DNA from: Triticum aestivum
Taxonomy: Eukaryota > Streptophyta > Magnoliopsida > Poales > Poaceae
Assembly: GCF_018294505.1 (NCBI RefSeq)
Contig: NC_057802.1
Span: 556,635,948-556,699,947 of the forward strand
Length of the DNA stretch: 64,000 nt
Direction: 5' to 3'
The position numbers and the translations under genes were made by a program. The notes below the pieces were generated by a model. That model had not been told where the DNA came from. It worked only from the letters and a program-made list of their open reading frames with translations, and searched no databases. Positions 10,391 through 23,000 of this stretch are shown one piece after another (position 1 is the stretch's first letter; each line of letters begins with the position of its first letter).

Positions 10391-13300
10391 TACATTTTTT
10401 TATGGGGGTAAAACCAATTTATTCATCAAAGTCCACAGAGCGTGGGATACAAGTAGGGGCCTGGGGTTGGCCTAACCAGACGTGGCGCCCCGGACCTAAC
10501 GAGAGTGAATATTTGGCAAGGTTGTGTGCGTCTCTATTAGCCCCACGTCCTTCAAAAATAAAATTACAAACGAAGGAAGAAGCTCTACTTCTAATCTCAT
10601 GAATGATTGCAGCATTTCTGCCCATATGTGATTTTGAGATGTCACTAACCACCTGCTTAGCGTCAGAGGCGATGATCAAATTATTCAGGTTGAGGTCTTG
10701 AGCTAGGGCAAGCACTTCTCGACATGCAATAGTCTTCAGGATAGCTGGGTCCTCCACACCCGCAATAACCAACGATGAACTCCCCGGATAGTTGCCTTGT
10801 TGATCCCTACAGACCGCAGCGGCTGAACCTCCCCTCCCAGTTCTGACTCCGGCGTCAACGTGTATTTTAAACCAACCTGCTGGTGGAGCTCGCGGCCTAA
10901 CATGAGCAGCTAGAACACCTCTCGCCGTGGGCTCCTTCTTATTTTCCAGCACCTCGAGTTCCGCTATGAATCTCCTGACAAATTCAGTTGTATCCTGTGG
11001 AGTTTGAAAGATCCCTTCGTGAATTGCCTTCCGACGGGCAGTCCATATTGCCCACAAAGTAACCGCTAGCAATACAAACTGATCATGCGAGAGGGATTCC
11101 ATGAGCGTGAATAGCCATTGCTTGGCTTTTGGTTCGGTAGTAGCAACCAGAGCTTGAGCAAGATCATCATCAACCAACGCCCACACACAACGTGATGATG
11201 TGCAGTTTAGCAAAGAGTGCCTCCATGAATCTAGTACTCCACACATCCCACAAGCCGAACTGTCTGACATATGTCTATGAGCTCGAACGTCTTCTATTGG
11301 GAGGGACTGCCGTGATAATCACCACAGGAACATTTTGACTTCCCCCGGCACCTTAGTGTTCCATAAGGTTTTCCACGATCCCTCTTCTACTGATGTCGTT
11401 GATGAGCTTGCTGTATTTTCCAGCCATGCCTCCCGACGCCGCCTAGTTTCCGCTAGCATACGATATGCTGGCTTGATCGAGAAAACACCGTTCCTCTCAA
11501 AGTTCCAGCTCCAGAAATCATCAATGTTGCATGTACATAATGGAATACTTAAGATGATCTTAGCATCCATAGCCATGAATACCTGGTTGACGCGTTGAAC
11601 ATCCCATGTGGCACTGGTATTGTCAATCAACTCAGACACCCGAGTTGGTGGGTTGACCACCCGGCACCCGTACGGACGCAACATCTCGTCCCTCGGTATC
11701 CAAGTGTCTGTCCAGATGTTGGTAGTTTCACCATTGCCTATGCGTCGGATGATACCTTGCTTTAGTACGTCGCGGCCTTCGACTATTGCTCGCCATACCT
11801 GACAAGGGTGACCACCTAGATTTGCCCGCAATATATCTGTGTCTGGGAAATAGATGCTTTTCAGGACATGTGCACTGTGGGTTTCAGGATTCTGAAGGAG
11901 TCTCCACGCTTGGCGCGCCAGCATAGATAAATTAAAGAGCTCGAAGTCCTTAAACCCGAGGCCCCCCATACCTTTCGGCTCTGTCATGAACTTCCAGGAG
12001 ACCTAATGAGGTTTTCTATTGCCTTCCTTCGAACCCCACCAGAATTTTCTTATGAGCATATTAAGGTGTTCACACAAACCCCTTGGTAACTTGAAGCAAG
12101 ACATGGAGAAGATCGATACACCTTGTGCCACTGCCTTTACCAGCACCTGTTTACCCGTTGTTGACATAGTATTCTCTAGCCAACCCTGCACTTTGCTCCA
12201 CAGACGGTCCTTCAGATATTTGAAAGCCCCGTTCTTTGAATTTCCTGTGTCAGATGGCATGCCTAGATACTTCTCATTAAGTGTTTCATTTGGAACATTG
12301 AGAGAATCTTTGATCACTTCCCTAGTGCTATCAGGAACACCCTTACTGAAATAGATAGATGATTTCGCCAAGTTAATCTGTTGACCTGAAGCTTCACAAT
12401 AACTGTTCAGTACCAGGTTCACCTCCTCAGCACCAGCACTATTTGCCTTACAAAACAGCAGGTTGTCATCAGCAAATAACAAGTGACTTACCCGGGGCGC
12501 CGTAGGTGCCACTTGTATACCACTCAGATTGGATGACTCACTCTTGGATTTTAACAGGCACGACAGGCCCTCTGCTGCAAGCAAGAACAAGTATGGACTG
12601 ATTGGGTCCCCTTGTCTGATCCCTCTTGATGGCTCCGCCAGCTTATTTCCATTGAATAGCACCGAGAACTTGACCGAAGTGACTAAGTTCATAACTATAT
12701 TTACCCACCTTTCCGTGAAGCCCACTTTCATCATCACCGCCCTCAGGTAGGGCCACTCGACTCTGTTATAGGCTTTCATCATGTCGAGCTTGAGTGCAAA
12801 TGACTGGTGCTTCTTTGCTTTGTTCCTCTTCATAAAATGGAGGCACTCATAAGCTGTGATAATGTTATCAGTTATTAACCTTCCAGGAACAAAAGCTGAC
12901 TGCTCTTCAGATATTATATCAGGCAAAATCACTTTTAGACGGTTAGCAATCACTTTTGAAGCAATTTTGTAGAGCACATTACAGAGGCTAATCGGTCCGA
13001 ACTGAGATAATAAGGTGGGATTTTTTACCTTTGGTATTAACACCAGAACTGTTTTATTAATGCATGCTGTTGATTCTGTACCCTCCACAGTTCTTAAAAC
13101 TGCCTTTGTCACATCATCACCACACACCTCCCAGTGACGCTGAATGAAATGGGCTGGGTATCCATCTGGGCCTGGAGCCTTTGTCAGGAACATCTGGAAA
13201 AGTGCTATTTTCACCTCCTCCTCCTTGTATGGTGCGTTCAAGGCATCATTCATTATATTAGTAACTTTGCGTGGGATAGTATCCAGGACCGGCCCCATGT

Positions 13301-13590
13301 TAGCTACCCCTTCTGAAGTGTATAGATTTTTGTAAAAGGACGTCGCCATGGTCTCCATCTCCGTCACATTCTCTGTCAAGGTACCATCAGGGCGCTGCAA
13401 TGCTTTGATTTCATTTTTCCTTCTTCGCCTACTAGCACGCAGGTGAAAGAAGTAGGTGTTTTTATCACCGTGGATCAGCCAGTCAACACGAGCACGCTGT
13501 CTCCAGAGTATCTCCTCTTGATGGAACTGTTCGACAAGCCGATCTGTTATTTTTGTCTCCTCTCTGGTCGGCCTTGATCGTCCTGGTATC
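10391..13590 (-). mobile_element. LINE retrotransposon, 5' part missing
   Basis: The 3' end lies at about 10391-10398, where a T-run on the plus strand (a poly(A) tail on the minus strand) abuts repeat A. The upstream part, including any ORF1 and the endonuclease domain, is cut off at 13590 by the Sabrina LTR. The missing part is not found on the far side of the Sabrina array, so it was lost or displaced by later CACTA insertion. Confidence 0.85.
10419..13590 (-). pseudogene. LINE ORF2: reverse transcriptase and RNase H, two premature stops
   Basis: One continuous minus-strand frame read from 13590 to 10419, broken only by two stop codons near 12004 and 11317. From the N-terminal side: linker with WLIHGDKNTYFFHLRAS; reverse transcriptase with FxLKLDMMKAYNRVEW, GIRQGDPISPYLFLL and the catalytic LLFADDNLLF; the FWWG motif; a zinc-finger-like RVT connection domain; and an RNase H of the RVT_3 type (HVDAGVRTGRGGSAAAV, CREVLALA, IIASDAKQVV, RDAHNLAKYSL). 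Acidic residues are in place in both enzymes. The stops replace what should be Trp (TAG before VSWKF) and probably Arg (TGA before LSRQSLP). The frame is otherwise intact, so the copy is not very old. The endonuclease domain is absent. Confidence 0.9.
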
Positions 13591-15146
13591 TACTACCTCT
13601 TGAGCATGCGTTGGTTTTCCCTTGAAGAGGAAAGGGTGATGCAGCAAAGTAGCGTAAGTATTTCCCTAAGTTTTTTAGAACCAAGGTATCAATCCAGTAG
13701 GAGACTACACGCAAGTCCCTCGTACCTGCACAAACAATCAGGAACCATGCAACCAACGCGATAAAGGGGTTGTCAGTCCCTTCATGGCCACTTGCAAAAG
13801 TGAGATCTGATAAAGATAATAATATAAATATTTTTGGTATTTTTGTTGTATAGATTGAAAAGTAAAGATTGCAAAATAAACGACAACAGAAATAGCACGT
13901 TGGCGGGAGATTAATATGATGGAAGATAGACCCGGGGGCCATAGGTTTCACTAGTGGCTTCTCTCAAGATAGCATAATCTACGGTGGGTGAACAAATCAC
14001 TGTCGAGCAATTGATAGAAAAGCGCATAGTTATGGGAATATCTGGGCATGATCATGTATATAGGCATCATGTCCATGACAAGTAGACCGAAACGATTCTG
14101 CATCTACTACTATTACTCTACACATCGACCGCTATCCAGCATGCATCTAGAGTATTAAGTTCATAAGAACAGAGTAACACATTAGGCAAGATGACATGAT
14201 GTAGAGGGATAAACTCAAGCAATATGATGTAAACCCCATCTTTTTATCCTCGATGGCAACAATACAATATGTGCCTTGCTGCCCCTGCTGTCACTGGGAA
14301 AGGACACCGCAAGATTGAACCCAAAGCTAAGCACTTCTCCCATTGCAAGAAAGATCAATCTAGTAGGCCAAACCAAACTGATAATTCGAAGAGACTTGCA
14401 AAGATATTAAATCATGCGTAATAAGAATTCAGAGAAGAATCAAATATTGTTCATAGATAATCTTGATCATAAACCCACAATTCATCGGATCTCGACAAAC
14501 ACACCGCAAAAAGAATTACATCGAATAGATCTCCAAGATAATCGAGGAGAACTTTGTATTGAGATCCAAAGAGAGAGAAGAAGCCATCTAGCTAATAACG
14601 ACCCGAAGGTCTGTGATAAACTACTCACACATCATCGGAGAGGCTATGGTGTTGATGTAGAAGCCCTCCATGATTGATCCCCCCTCCGGCGGAGCGCCGG
14701 AAAAGGCCCCAAGATGGGATCTCACGGGTACAGAAGGTTGCGGCGGTGGAAATAGGGTTTCGTGGTGCTTCTGGATGTTTTCAGGGTATATGAGTATATA
14801 TAGGCGAAAGAAGTAGGACAGTGGAGCCACGAGGGGCCCACGAGGGTGGGGGCGCGCTTCTCTACCTCGTGGCCGCCTCGTTGCTTCCTTGACGTTCACT
14901 CCAAGTCTCCTGGATTGCGTTTGTTCCAAAAACGATCCTCGCGAAGGTTTCATCCGTTTGATATTCCTTTTCTGCGAAACACTGAAATAGGAAAAAAAAA
15001 CCAACAATTTGCACTGGGCCTTCGGTTAATAGGTTAGTCCCAAAAATAATACAAAAGTGCATAATAAAGCCCATTAAACATCCAAAACAGATAATATATT
15101 AGCATGGAACAATAAAAAAAATTATAGATACGTTGGAGACGTATCA
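13591..15146 (-). mobile_element. Sabrina-type 3' LTR (minus strand)
   Basis: On the minus strand it opens TGATACGTCTCCAACG and ends CATGCTCAAGAGGTAGTA; the expected final CA is TA here, a point change relative to the copy at 19047. Length is 1.56 kb. A polypurine stretch (AAGCTTGGGGATGC on the minus strand) lies just upstream of it at 15147-15160, which makes it the 3' LTR. Its outer end is fused to the LINE at 13590/13591. Confidence 0.9.
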
Positions 15147-15923
15147 AGCATCCCCAAGCTTAATTCCTGCTCGTCCTCGAGTAGGTAAATGATAAAAACA
15201 GAATTTTTGATGTGGAATGCTACCTATCATAATTCTCAATGTAATTTTCTTTATTGTGGCATGAATATTCAGATCCGAAAGATTCAAGACAAAAGATTAA
15301 TATTGACATAAAAATAATAATACTTCAAGCATACTAACAAAGCAATCATGTCTTCTCAAAATAACATGGCCAAAGAAAGTTATCCCTACAAAATCATATA
15401 GTCTGGCTATGCTCTATCTTCATCACACAAAATATTTAAATCATGCACAACCCCGATGACAAGCCAATCAATTGTTTCATACTTTTGATGTTCTCAAACT
15501 TTTCAATTTTCACCCAATACATGAGCGTGAGCCATGGACATAACACTATATGTGGAATAGAATGGTGGTTCTGGAGAAGACAAAAAAGGAGAAGATAGTC
15601 TCACATCAACTAGGCGTATCAACGGGCTATGGAGATGCCCATTAATAGATATCAATGTGAGTGAGTAGGGATTTCAATGCAACGGACGCACTAGAGCTAT
15701 AAGTGTATGAAAACTCAACAAAAGAAACTAAGTGGGTGTTCATCCAACTCGCTTGCTCACGAAGACCTAGGGCATTTTGAGCCCATCATTGGAATATACA
15801 AGCCAAGTTCTATAATGTAAAATTCCCACTAGTAAATGAAAGTGACAACATATGAGACTCTCTATCATGAAGATCATGGTGCTACTTTGAAGCACAAGTG
15901 TGGTAAAAGGATAGTAACATTGT

Positions 15924-16018
15924 TCCTTCTCTCTTTTTCTCTCATTTTCTTTTTTTCTTTTTTTTGTTTGGGCCTTTTCTCTTTTTTATGGCCTCTTTTT
16001 TTCTTTTTTTTTCTTTTC
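15924..16018. repeat. Pyrimidine tract
   Basis: About 95 bases almost entirely T and C on the plus strand (CTTTTTTTCTTTTTTTTGTT and similar). It belongs to the Sabrina interior, where it reads as a purine tract on the element's sense strand. It is well upstream of the true polypurine tract, so it is not the plus-strand primer. Confidence 0.85.
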
Positions 16019-17988
16019 GTCTGGAGTCTCATCCCGACTTGTAGGGTAATCATAGTCTCCATCATCCTTTCCTCACTTGGGACAATGCTCTAATAATGAT
16101 GATCATCACACTTTTATTTACTTACAACTCGATAATTACAACTCAATACTTAGAAAAAAATATGACTCTATGTGAATGCCTTTGGCGGTGTGCCGGGATG
16201 TGCAATGAATCAAGAGTGACATGTATGAAAGAATTATAAAGGTGGCTTTGCCACAAATACGTCAACTACATGATCATGCAAAGCAATATGACAATGATGG
16301 AGCGTGTCATAATAAACGGAACGGTGGTAAGTTGCATGGCAATATATCTCGGAATGGCTATGGAAATGCCATAATAGGTAGGTATGGTGGCTGTTTTGAG
16401 GAAGGTCTATGGTGGGTGTATGATACCGGCGAAAGGTGCGCGGTATTAGAGAAGCTAGCAATGGTGGAAGGGTGAGAGTGCGTATAATCCATGGACTCAA
16501 CATTAGTCATAAAGAACTCACATAATTATTGCAAAAATCTATTAGTTATCGAAACGAAGTACTACGCGCATGCTCCTAGGGAGATAGATTGGTAGGAAAA
16601 GACCATCGCTCGTCCCCGACCGCCACTCATAAGGAAGACAATCAATAAATAAATCATGCTCCGACTTCATCACATAACAGTTCATCATACGTGCATGCTA
16701 CGGGAATCACAAACTTTAGAACAAGTATTTCTCAAATTCATAACTACTCCACTAGCACGACTCTAATATAACCATCTTTATATCTCAAAACAATCATAAA
16801 TAATCAAACTTCTCATAGTATTCAATGCACTTTATATGATAGTTTTTATTATACCCATCTTGGATGCTCATCATATTAGGACTAACTTTATAGCCAAAGC
16901 AAATTACCATGCTGTTCTATTAGACTCTCAAAATAATATAAGTGAAACATGAGAGATCAATAATTTCTATAAAATAAAACCACCACCGTGCTCTGAAAGA
17001 TATAAGTGAAGCACTAGAGCGAAATTATCTAGCTCAAAAGATATAAGTGAAGCACATAGAGTATTCTAATAAATTCCGATTCATGTGTGTCTCTACAAAA
17101 GGTGTGTACAGCAAGGATGATTGTGTTAAACTAAAAAGCAAAGACTCAAATCATACAAGACGCTCCAAGCAAAACACATATCATGTGGTGAATGAAAATA
17201 TAACCTCAAGTAAAGTTACCGATGGACGAAGACGAAAGAGGGGATGCCTTCCGGGGCATCCCGAAGCTTAGGCTTTTGGTTTTCCTTGAATTTTACCTTG
17301 GGGTGCCTTGGGCATCCCCAATCTTAGGCTCTTCCCACTCCTTGTTCCAAAATCCATCAAATCTTTACCCAAAACTTGAAAACTTCACAACACAAAACTC
17401 AACAGAAAATCTCATGAGCTCCATTAGTATAAGAAAACAAATCACCACCTTAAGGTACTGTAATGAACTCATTCTTTATCTATATTGGTGTTAAACCTAC
17501 TGTATTCAAACTTCTCTATGGTTCATACCCCCCGATACTAGCCATAGATTCATCAAAATAAGCAAACAACACACGGAAAACAGAATCTGTCAAAAACAGA
17601 ACAGTCTGTAGCAATCAGATTTGTTCGAATACTTCTGGAACTCCCAAAATTCTGAAAAACTTGGAAAACCTGGATAATTTGTATATTGATCTACTGCAAA
17701 AAGAATTAGCAATTTAACATGTTCTAGTGAATTTTAACAATTATTTTCGTGAGCGCAAAGTTTCTGTCTTTTTCAGCAAGATCAAACAACTATCACCCAA
17801 GAAGATCCTATTGGTTCTACTTGGCACAAACACTAATTAAAACATAAAAACACATCTAAACAGAAGCTAGATGATTTATTTATTACTAAACAGAAACAAA
17901 AAGCAAGAAACAAAAATAAAATTGGGTTGCCTCCCAACAAGCGCTATCGTTTAACGCCCCTAGCTAGGCATAAAAAACAAGAATAGAT

Positions 17989-18826
17989 CTAGGTATTATC
18001 ATAATAATGGTAAGGCAAATCGCGAAAACTCATCTCGTATTCCCTACGTTCAGTAGGAAGTTTTCTTTGAGGCAAGCAAAAGTAATCAAAAGGGCTAAAT
18101 TTAATGGGACAAAAGTCCACAAGATCAAGCTCGGGAGGTATGGGTTCCTCCTTTGGCCACTTATATTGCACAACTAATTCATCGTTATAAGAATTCTTTT
18201 GGCAAAAAGTCATGAGACTTTATTCAACAGAAAAGCCTAGCCCGTTGTTCTGAATGGAAAAATTATCATTAAGCTCAGAAATTTTATTGACTAGAACATC
18301 GGTAGGAACCTTCTTTCTAAGGTTTTCATTATAAGCAACATGATCTAAAGATTGTAAACGCATTATATCTTCCTGTTTAAAAAGGCCTCCATGGGTGGAC
18401 GGCCGGCATCCACCCTATAGTGCGCAAAAATTTCCTTGGCTTCTTTCATAATAAATCTGAACTCATGTGCCAAAAAGATAGTAGCTGTGCGTTTGACAGA
18501 AGAATGCTCAGTATTGGAAAATTCTAAGAAAATCCTTTGTATGGAAGGATGCATATGCATAAATTGTTTTTCAAGTTCAACTATGAGCAAAGATATAGCG
18601 CAAGACTACTAGTTCTATGAAGAATTGACCCTCCCATAGTGGGCAAAGCACCGGCACAAGTAAAGAAATCTTGAATAACTCCTTTCCCAATAATGTTACC
18701 ACTACCAATCCGAAACTTTTTAGTGTGTAAAATAGTAGGATCTTCATGAGGATCATCAAAAGCATCAAAGTTTTCCATGTCATTACCACTATCCTTATCA
18801 ATGATAACCTCCCCAATTTCAGACAT
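17989..18826 (-). pseudogene. Decayed gag-like ORF of Sabrina
   Basis: A start MSEIGEVIIDKDSGNDMENF at 18826 continues with acidic and then basic sequence (DPTILHTKKFRIGSGNIIGK), is interrupted, and resumes in other frames: HMHPSIQRIFLEFSNTEHSS near 18540 and YKWPKEEPIPPELDLVDFCP near 18150. It resembles the leftover gag-region ORF seen in other copies of this family. No zinc knuckle is visible. The role is inferred from position just after the primer-binding site. Confidence 0.5.
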
Positions 18827-19024
18827 GATGGCAACAAATCGCACAAAGAACGAGCACACAAAAGGTAAGCAAAAAGAGACGAACGGAAAAAGAGGGCGAA
18901 TAAAACGACAAAGGTGAAGTGGGGGAGAGGAAAACGAGAGGCAAATGGCAAATAATGTAATGCAAGGGAGAAGAGTTTGTGATGGGTACTTGGTATGTCT
19001 TGACTTGTGCATAGATCTCCCAAG

Positions 19025-19044
19025 CAACGGCGCTAGAAATCCTT
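19025..19044 (-). other. Primer-binding site of the Sabrina element
   Basis: Minus strand reads TTTCTAGCGCCGTTGCTTGG just inside the 5' LTR. It is a two- to three-base variant of TGGCGCCGTTGCCGGGG, which is complementary to the 3' end of plant tRNA-Asp and is the primer site used by Athila-lineage elements. The intact version is present in the other array at 34852. Confidence 0.75.
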
Positions 19045-19046
19045 CT

Positions 19047-20630
19047 TGCTACCTCTTGAGCATGCGTTGGTTTTCCCTTGAAGAGGAAAGGGTGATGCAG
19101 CAAAGTAGCATAAGTATTTCCCTCAGTTTTTGAGAACCAAGGTATCAATCTAGTAGGAGACTACACACAAGTCCCTCGTACCTACACAAACAATCAAGAA
19201 CCATGCAACGAACACGATAAAGGGGTTGTCAGTCCCTTCACGGCCACTTGCAAAAGTGAGATCTGATAAAGATAATAAGATAAATATTTTTGGTATCTTT
19301 GTTGTATAGATTGAAAAGTAAAGATTGCAAAATAAACGACAACAGAAATAGCACGTTGGCGGGAGATTAATATGATGGAAGATAGACCCGGGGGCCATAG
19401 GTTTCACTAGTGGCTTCTCTCAAGATAGCATAATCTACGGTGGGTGAACAAATCACTGTCGAGCAATTGATAGAAAAGCGCATAGTTATGGGAATATCTA
19501 AGCATGATCATGTATATAGGCATCATGTCCGTGACAAGTAGACCGAAACGATTCTGCATCTACTACTATTACTCCACACATCGACCGCTATCCAGCATGC
19601 ATCTAGAGTATTAAGTTCATAAGAACAGAGTAACGCATTAGGCAAGATGACATGATGTAGAGGGATAAACTCAAGCAATATGATGTAAACCCCATCTTTT
19701 TATCCTCGATGGCAACAATACAATACGTGCCTTGCTGCCCCTGCTGTCACTGGGAAAGGACACCGCAAGATTGAACCCAAAGCTAAGCACTTCTCCCATT
19801 GCAAGAAAGATCAATCTAGAAGGCCAAACCAAACTGATAATTCGAAGAGACTTGCAAAGATATTAAATCATGCATAATAAGAATTCAGAGAAGAATCAAA
19901 TATAGTTCATAGATAATCTTGATCATAAACCCACAATTCATCGGATCTCGACAAACACACCGCAAAAAGAATTACATCGAATAGATCTCCAAGGGAATCG
20001 AGGAGAACTTTGTATTGAGATCCAAAGAGAGAGAAGAAGCCATCTAGCTAATAACTATGGACCCGAAGGTCTGTCATAAACTACTCACACATCATCGGAG
20101 AGGCTATGGTGTTGATGTAGAAGCCCTCCGTGATCGATTCCCCCTCCGGCGGAGCGCCGAAAAAGGCCCCAAGATGGGATCTCACGGGTACAGAAGGTTG
20201 CGGCGGTGGAAATAGGGTTCCGTGGTGCTCCTGGATGTTTTCAGGGTATATGAGTATATATAGGCGAAAGAAGTAGGTCGGTGGAGCCACGAGGGGCCCA
20301 CGAGGTTGGGGCGCGTGTACCCCCTGGGCGCGCCTCCTTACCTTGTGTCCGCCTCGTTGCTTCCTTGACGTCCACTCCAAGTCTCCTGGATTGCATTTGT
20401 TCCAAAAACGATCCTCGCGAAGGTTTCATTCCGTTTGGATTCCGTTTGATATTCCTTTTCTGCGAAACACTGAAATAGGAAAAAAAACATCAATTTGCAC
20501 TGGGCCTTCGGTTAATAGGTTAGTCCCAAAAATAATATAAAAGTGCATAATAAAGCCCATTAAAGATCCAAAACAGATAATATAATAGCATGGAACAATA
20601 AAAAATTATAGATACGTTGGAGACATATCA
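19047..20630 (-). mobile_element. Sabrina-type 5' LTR (minus strand)
   Basis: Near-identical to 13591-15146 apart from scattered substitutions and a block difference around 20310-20345 (a GC-rich segment with CCCCTGGGCGCGCC absent from the other LTR). Termini are TG...CA (AGGTAGCA on the minus strand). Followed on its downstream side by the primer-binding site. The TATATAT box near 14799 (other LTR) and 20255 marks the LTR promoter. Confidence 0.9.
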
Positions 20631-21087
20631 AGCATCCCCAAGCTTAATTCGTGCTCGTCCTCGACTAGGTAAATGATAAAAACAGAATTTTTGATGTGGA
20701 ATGCTACCTAGCATAATTCTCAATGTATTTTTCTTTATTGTGGCATGAATGTCCAGATCCGAAAGATTCAAGACAAAAGATTAATATTGACATAAAAATA
20801 ATAATACTTCAAGCATACTAACAAAGCAATCATGTCTTCTCAAAATAACATGGCCAAAGAAAGTTATCCCTACAAAATCATATAGTCTGGCTATGCTCTA
20901 TCTTCATCACACAAAATATTTAAATCATGCACAACCCCGATGACAAGCCAAGCAATTGTTTTATACTTTTGATGTCTCAAACTTTTTCAATTTTCACGCA
21001 ATACATGAGCGTGAGCCATGGACATAGCACTATATGTGGAATAGAATGGTGGTTGTGGAGAAGACAAAAAAGAGAAGATAGTCTCAC
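20631..21087 (-). mobile_element. Extra 3' internal fragment of a second Sabrina unit
   Basis: Matches 15147-15603 almost base for base, including the polypurine tract next to the LTR. A 3' internal segment lying upstream of a 5' LTR means the array was LTR-internal-LTR-internal, as produced by unequal crossing over between LTRs. It stops abruptly at GTCTCAC, where it is joined to mid-LTR sequence. Confidence 0.88.
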
Positions 21088-21325
21088 GTCCGTGACAAGT
21101 AGACCGAAACGATTCTGCATCTACTACTATTACTCCACACATCGACCGCTATCCTGCATGCATCTAGAGTATTAAGTTCATAAGAACAGAGTAACGCATT
21201 AGGCAAGATGACATGATGTAGAGGGATAAACTCAAGCAATATGATGTACACCCCATCTTTTTATCCTCGATGGCAACAATACAATAGATGCCTTGCTGCC
21301 CCTGCTGTCACTGGGAAAGGACACC
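21088..21325 (-). mobile_element. Internal piece of a third Sabrina LTR
   Basis: Matches 19527-19764 of the neighbouring LTR. It begins at GTCCGTGACAAGTAG with no LTR terminus and ends at GGACACC, where a CACTA element is inserted. It is the remains of the outermost LTR after a deletion that joined mid-internal to mid-LTR sequence. Confidence 0.88.
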
Positions 21326-22053
21326 CACTACAAAAAAAGACACATCCGTGACATTTTGGGCCGAACGAATTTTTTTTGGTCATACTTATGACACTTCTAT
21401 GACAATAATTGTGACAAAACCCGGTATCATCATAGATGTGGTGGGCTCCTACTTCTATGACAAAAAAATCATGACAGAAAATGGGCTTTTCGTCCTGGAC
21501 GGGCCGGAGACGCAGCTGCATGACATTCTTTGGGCCGTCCATGACGGAAAAAACCATGGTAGAAGCGAGGGCGAGGAAAATATCCGGGGAGTTCCCGGTT
21601 ACGGTGGGTGGTCGGGGCCGAGCGATGCGCGTTTCTCTCATACTTACGCGCGTGTGTGTGATGCGTTGCGCCCTAACTGAACCCGAGCGAGGCATTGGGC
21701 TCTAACTGAACCCGAGCGGTTGCACTGCAGGCTACGCGTTACTGAACCCGAGCGATCGGTCGACGCTTGCTGTTAACTGATCCCGAGTGATTCCTTCAGT
21801 ACTGCTGCTAACCGAAGCCGATCGATTGTGCCTCTGGATGAACAGTGAGCGTTGTTGAGGGGGTTTGGATTAACAGTTATTGGTGGGGGGTTGGATGAAC
21901 AGGACCCCGTGGTAGTAGAGGCCGTTGCCGCTGGATGAACAGTACCCCGATCGATCGAGCCGGTGGATGAGCAGGACCCCATGGAGGGCTGGATGAACAG
22001 GACCCCTTGGAGGGCTGATTGAACAGTAGCCGGTGGAGGGCCGGTTGAACAGT

Positions 22054-22505
22054 TGTCGGTGTAAAAACCGGCGGATCTCGGGTAGGGGGTCCCGAACTGT
22101 GCGTCTAAGGTGGATGGTAACAGGAGGCGGGGGACACGATGTTTACCCAGGTTCGGGCCCTCTCAATGGATGTAATACCCTACTTCCTGCTTGATTGATC
22201 TTGATGATATGAGTATTACAAGAGTTGATCTACCACGAGATCGTAGAGGCTAAACCCTAGAAGCTAGCCTATGGTATGATTGTTGTTGTCCTACGGACTA
22301 AACCCTCCGGTTTATATAGACACAGGAGGGGGCTAGGGTTACACAGAGTCGGTTACAAGGGAGGAGATCTACATAACTGTATTGCCAAGCTTTCCTTCCA
22401 CGCCAAGGAGAATCCCATCCGGACACGGGTCGAAGTCTTCAATCTTGTATCTTCATAGTCCAACAGTCCGGCTGTCCGAGGACCCCCCAACCCAGGACTC
22501 CCTCA
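22054..22505 (+). mobile_element. Fatima-like Gypsy solo LTR
   Basis: 452 bases from TGTCGGTGTAAAAACCGG to GGACTCCCTCA, same family as the LTR at 43828-44307. It is flanked on both sides by ACAGT (22049-22053 and 22506-22510), a perfect 5-bp target duplication inside one of the GAACAGTAGCC subterminal repeats. With no internal region, it is a solo LTR formed by LTR-LTR recombination after insertion. Confidence 0.95.
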
Positions 22506-22734
22506 ACAGTAGCCGGTGGAGGGCTGGATGAACAGTAGCCCATGGAGGGGTGGTTGAACAGGACCCCCGTGGAGAGGGCTGGTTGAACAGTAGCCAATGG
22601 AGGAGCACGCGGTGGAGCCCATGGATGAACAGTCGCAGGTGGAGGCTGGAGGAGGTTGACGGTGGATGAACAGTAGCCCGTGGAGGCTGGAGGAGGTCCA
22701 CGGTGGAGATGAACAGTATCCCGTGGAGTCCCTT

Positions 22735-23000
22735 TTTGCGGTACGCCACACCCCTCCCGATGAACAGGACCCCCGTTTCGACCTAGCGCTCCAACACAAG
22801 TCCGTTTCCTCCGTTTTGCGGTACGCCACACCCCTCCCGATCAACAGGACCCCGTTTTGATCGTAGGAGGTCCGTTTCCTCCGTTTTGCGGTATGCCAGA
22901 CCCCTCCCGATGAACATGATCCCGTTTCCACCGTGGTCGGTCGAACACAAGGCTGTTTCCTCTGTGCTGCGGTACGCTAGACCTCGTTTCCATCGCCTGT
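22735..23000. repeat. About 80-bp diverged tandem repeat in the CACTA arm
   Basis: GTTTCCTCCGTTTTGCGGTA, then CGCCACACCCCTCCCGATGA, then ACAGGACCCC recurs three to four times (near 22735, 22800, 22875 and, weakly, 22950). Each unit contains one of the GATGAACAG motifs, so this is an expanded form of the subterminal array. Open frames here are a by-product of the repeat. Confidence 0.8.

Larger units (their letters stand above)
15147..19046 (-). mobile_element. Sabrina internal region, non-autonomous
   Basis: A 3.9-kb segment between two LTRs, with primer-binding site at its upstream end (19025-19044) and polypurine tract at its downstream end. Apart from a decayed gag-like segment it is non-coding, with recurrent AAGCTTGGGGATGCCC-type blocks (near 17260 and 17320 on the minus strand). 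I find no protease, reverse transcriptase or integrase. Short non-coding interiors are usual for this Athila-lineage family, which must be moved by enzymes supplied elsewhere. Confidence 0.85.
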
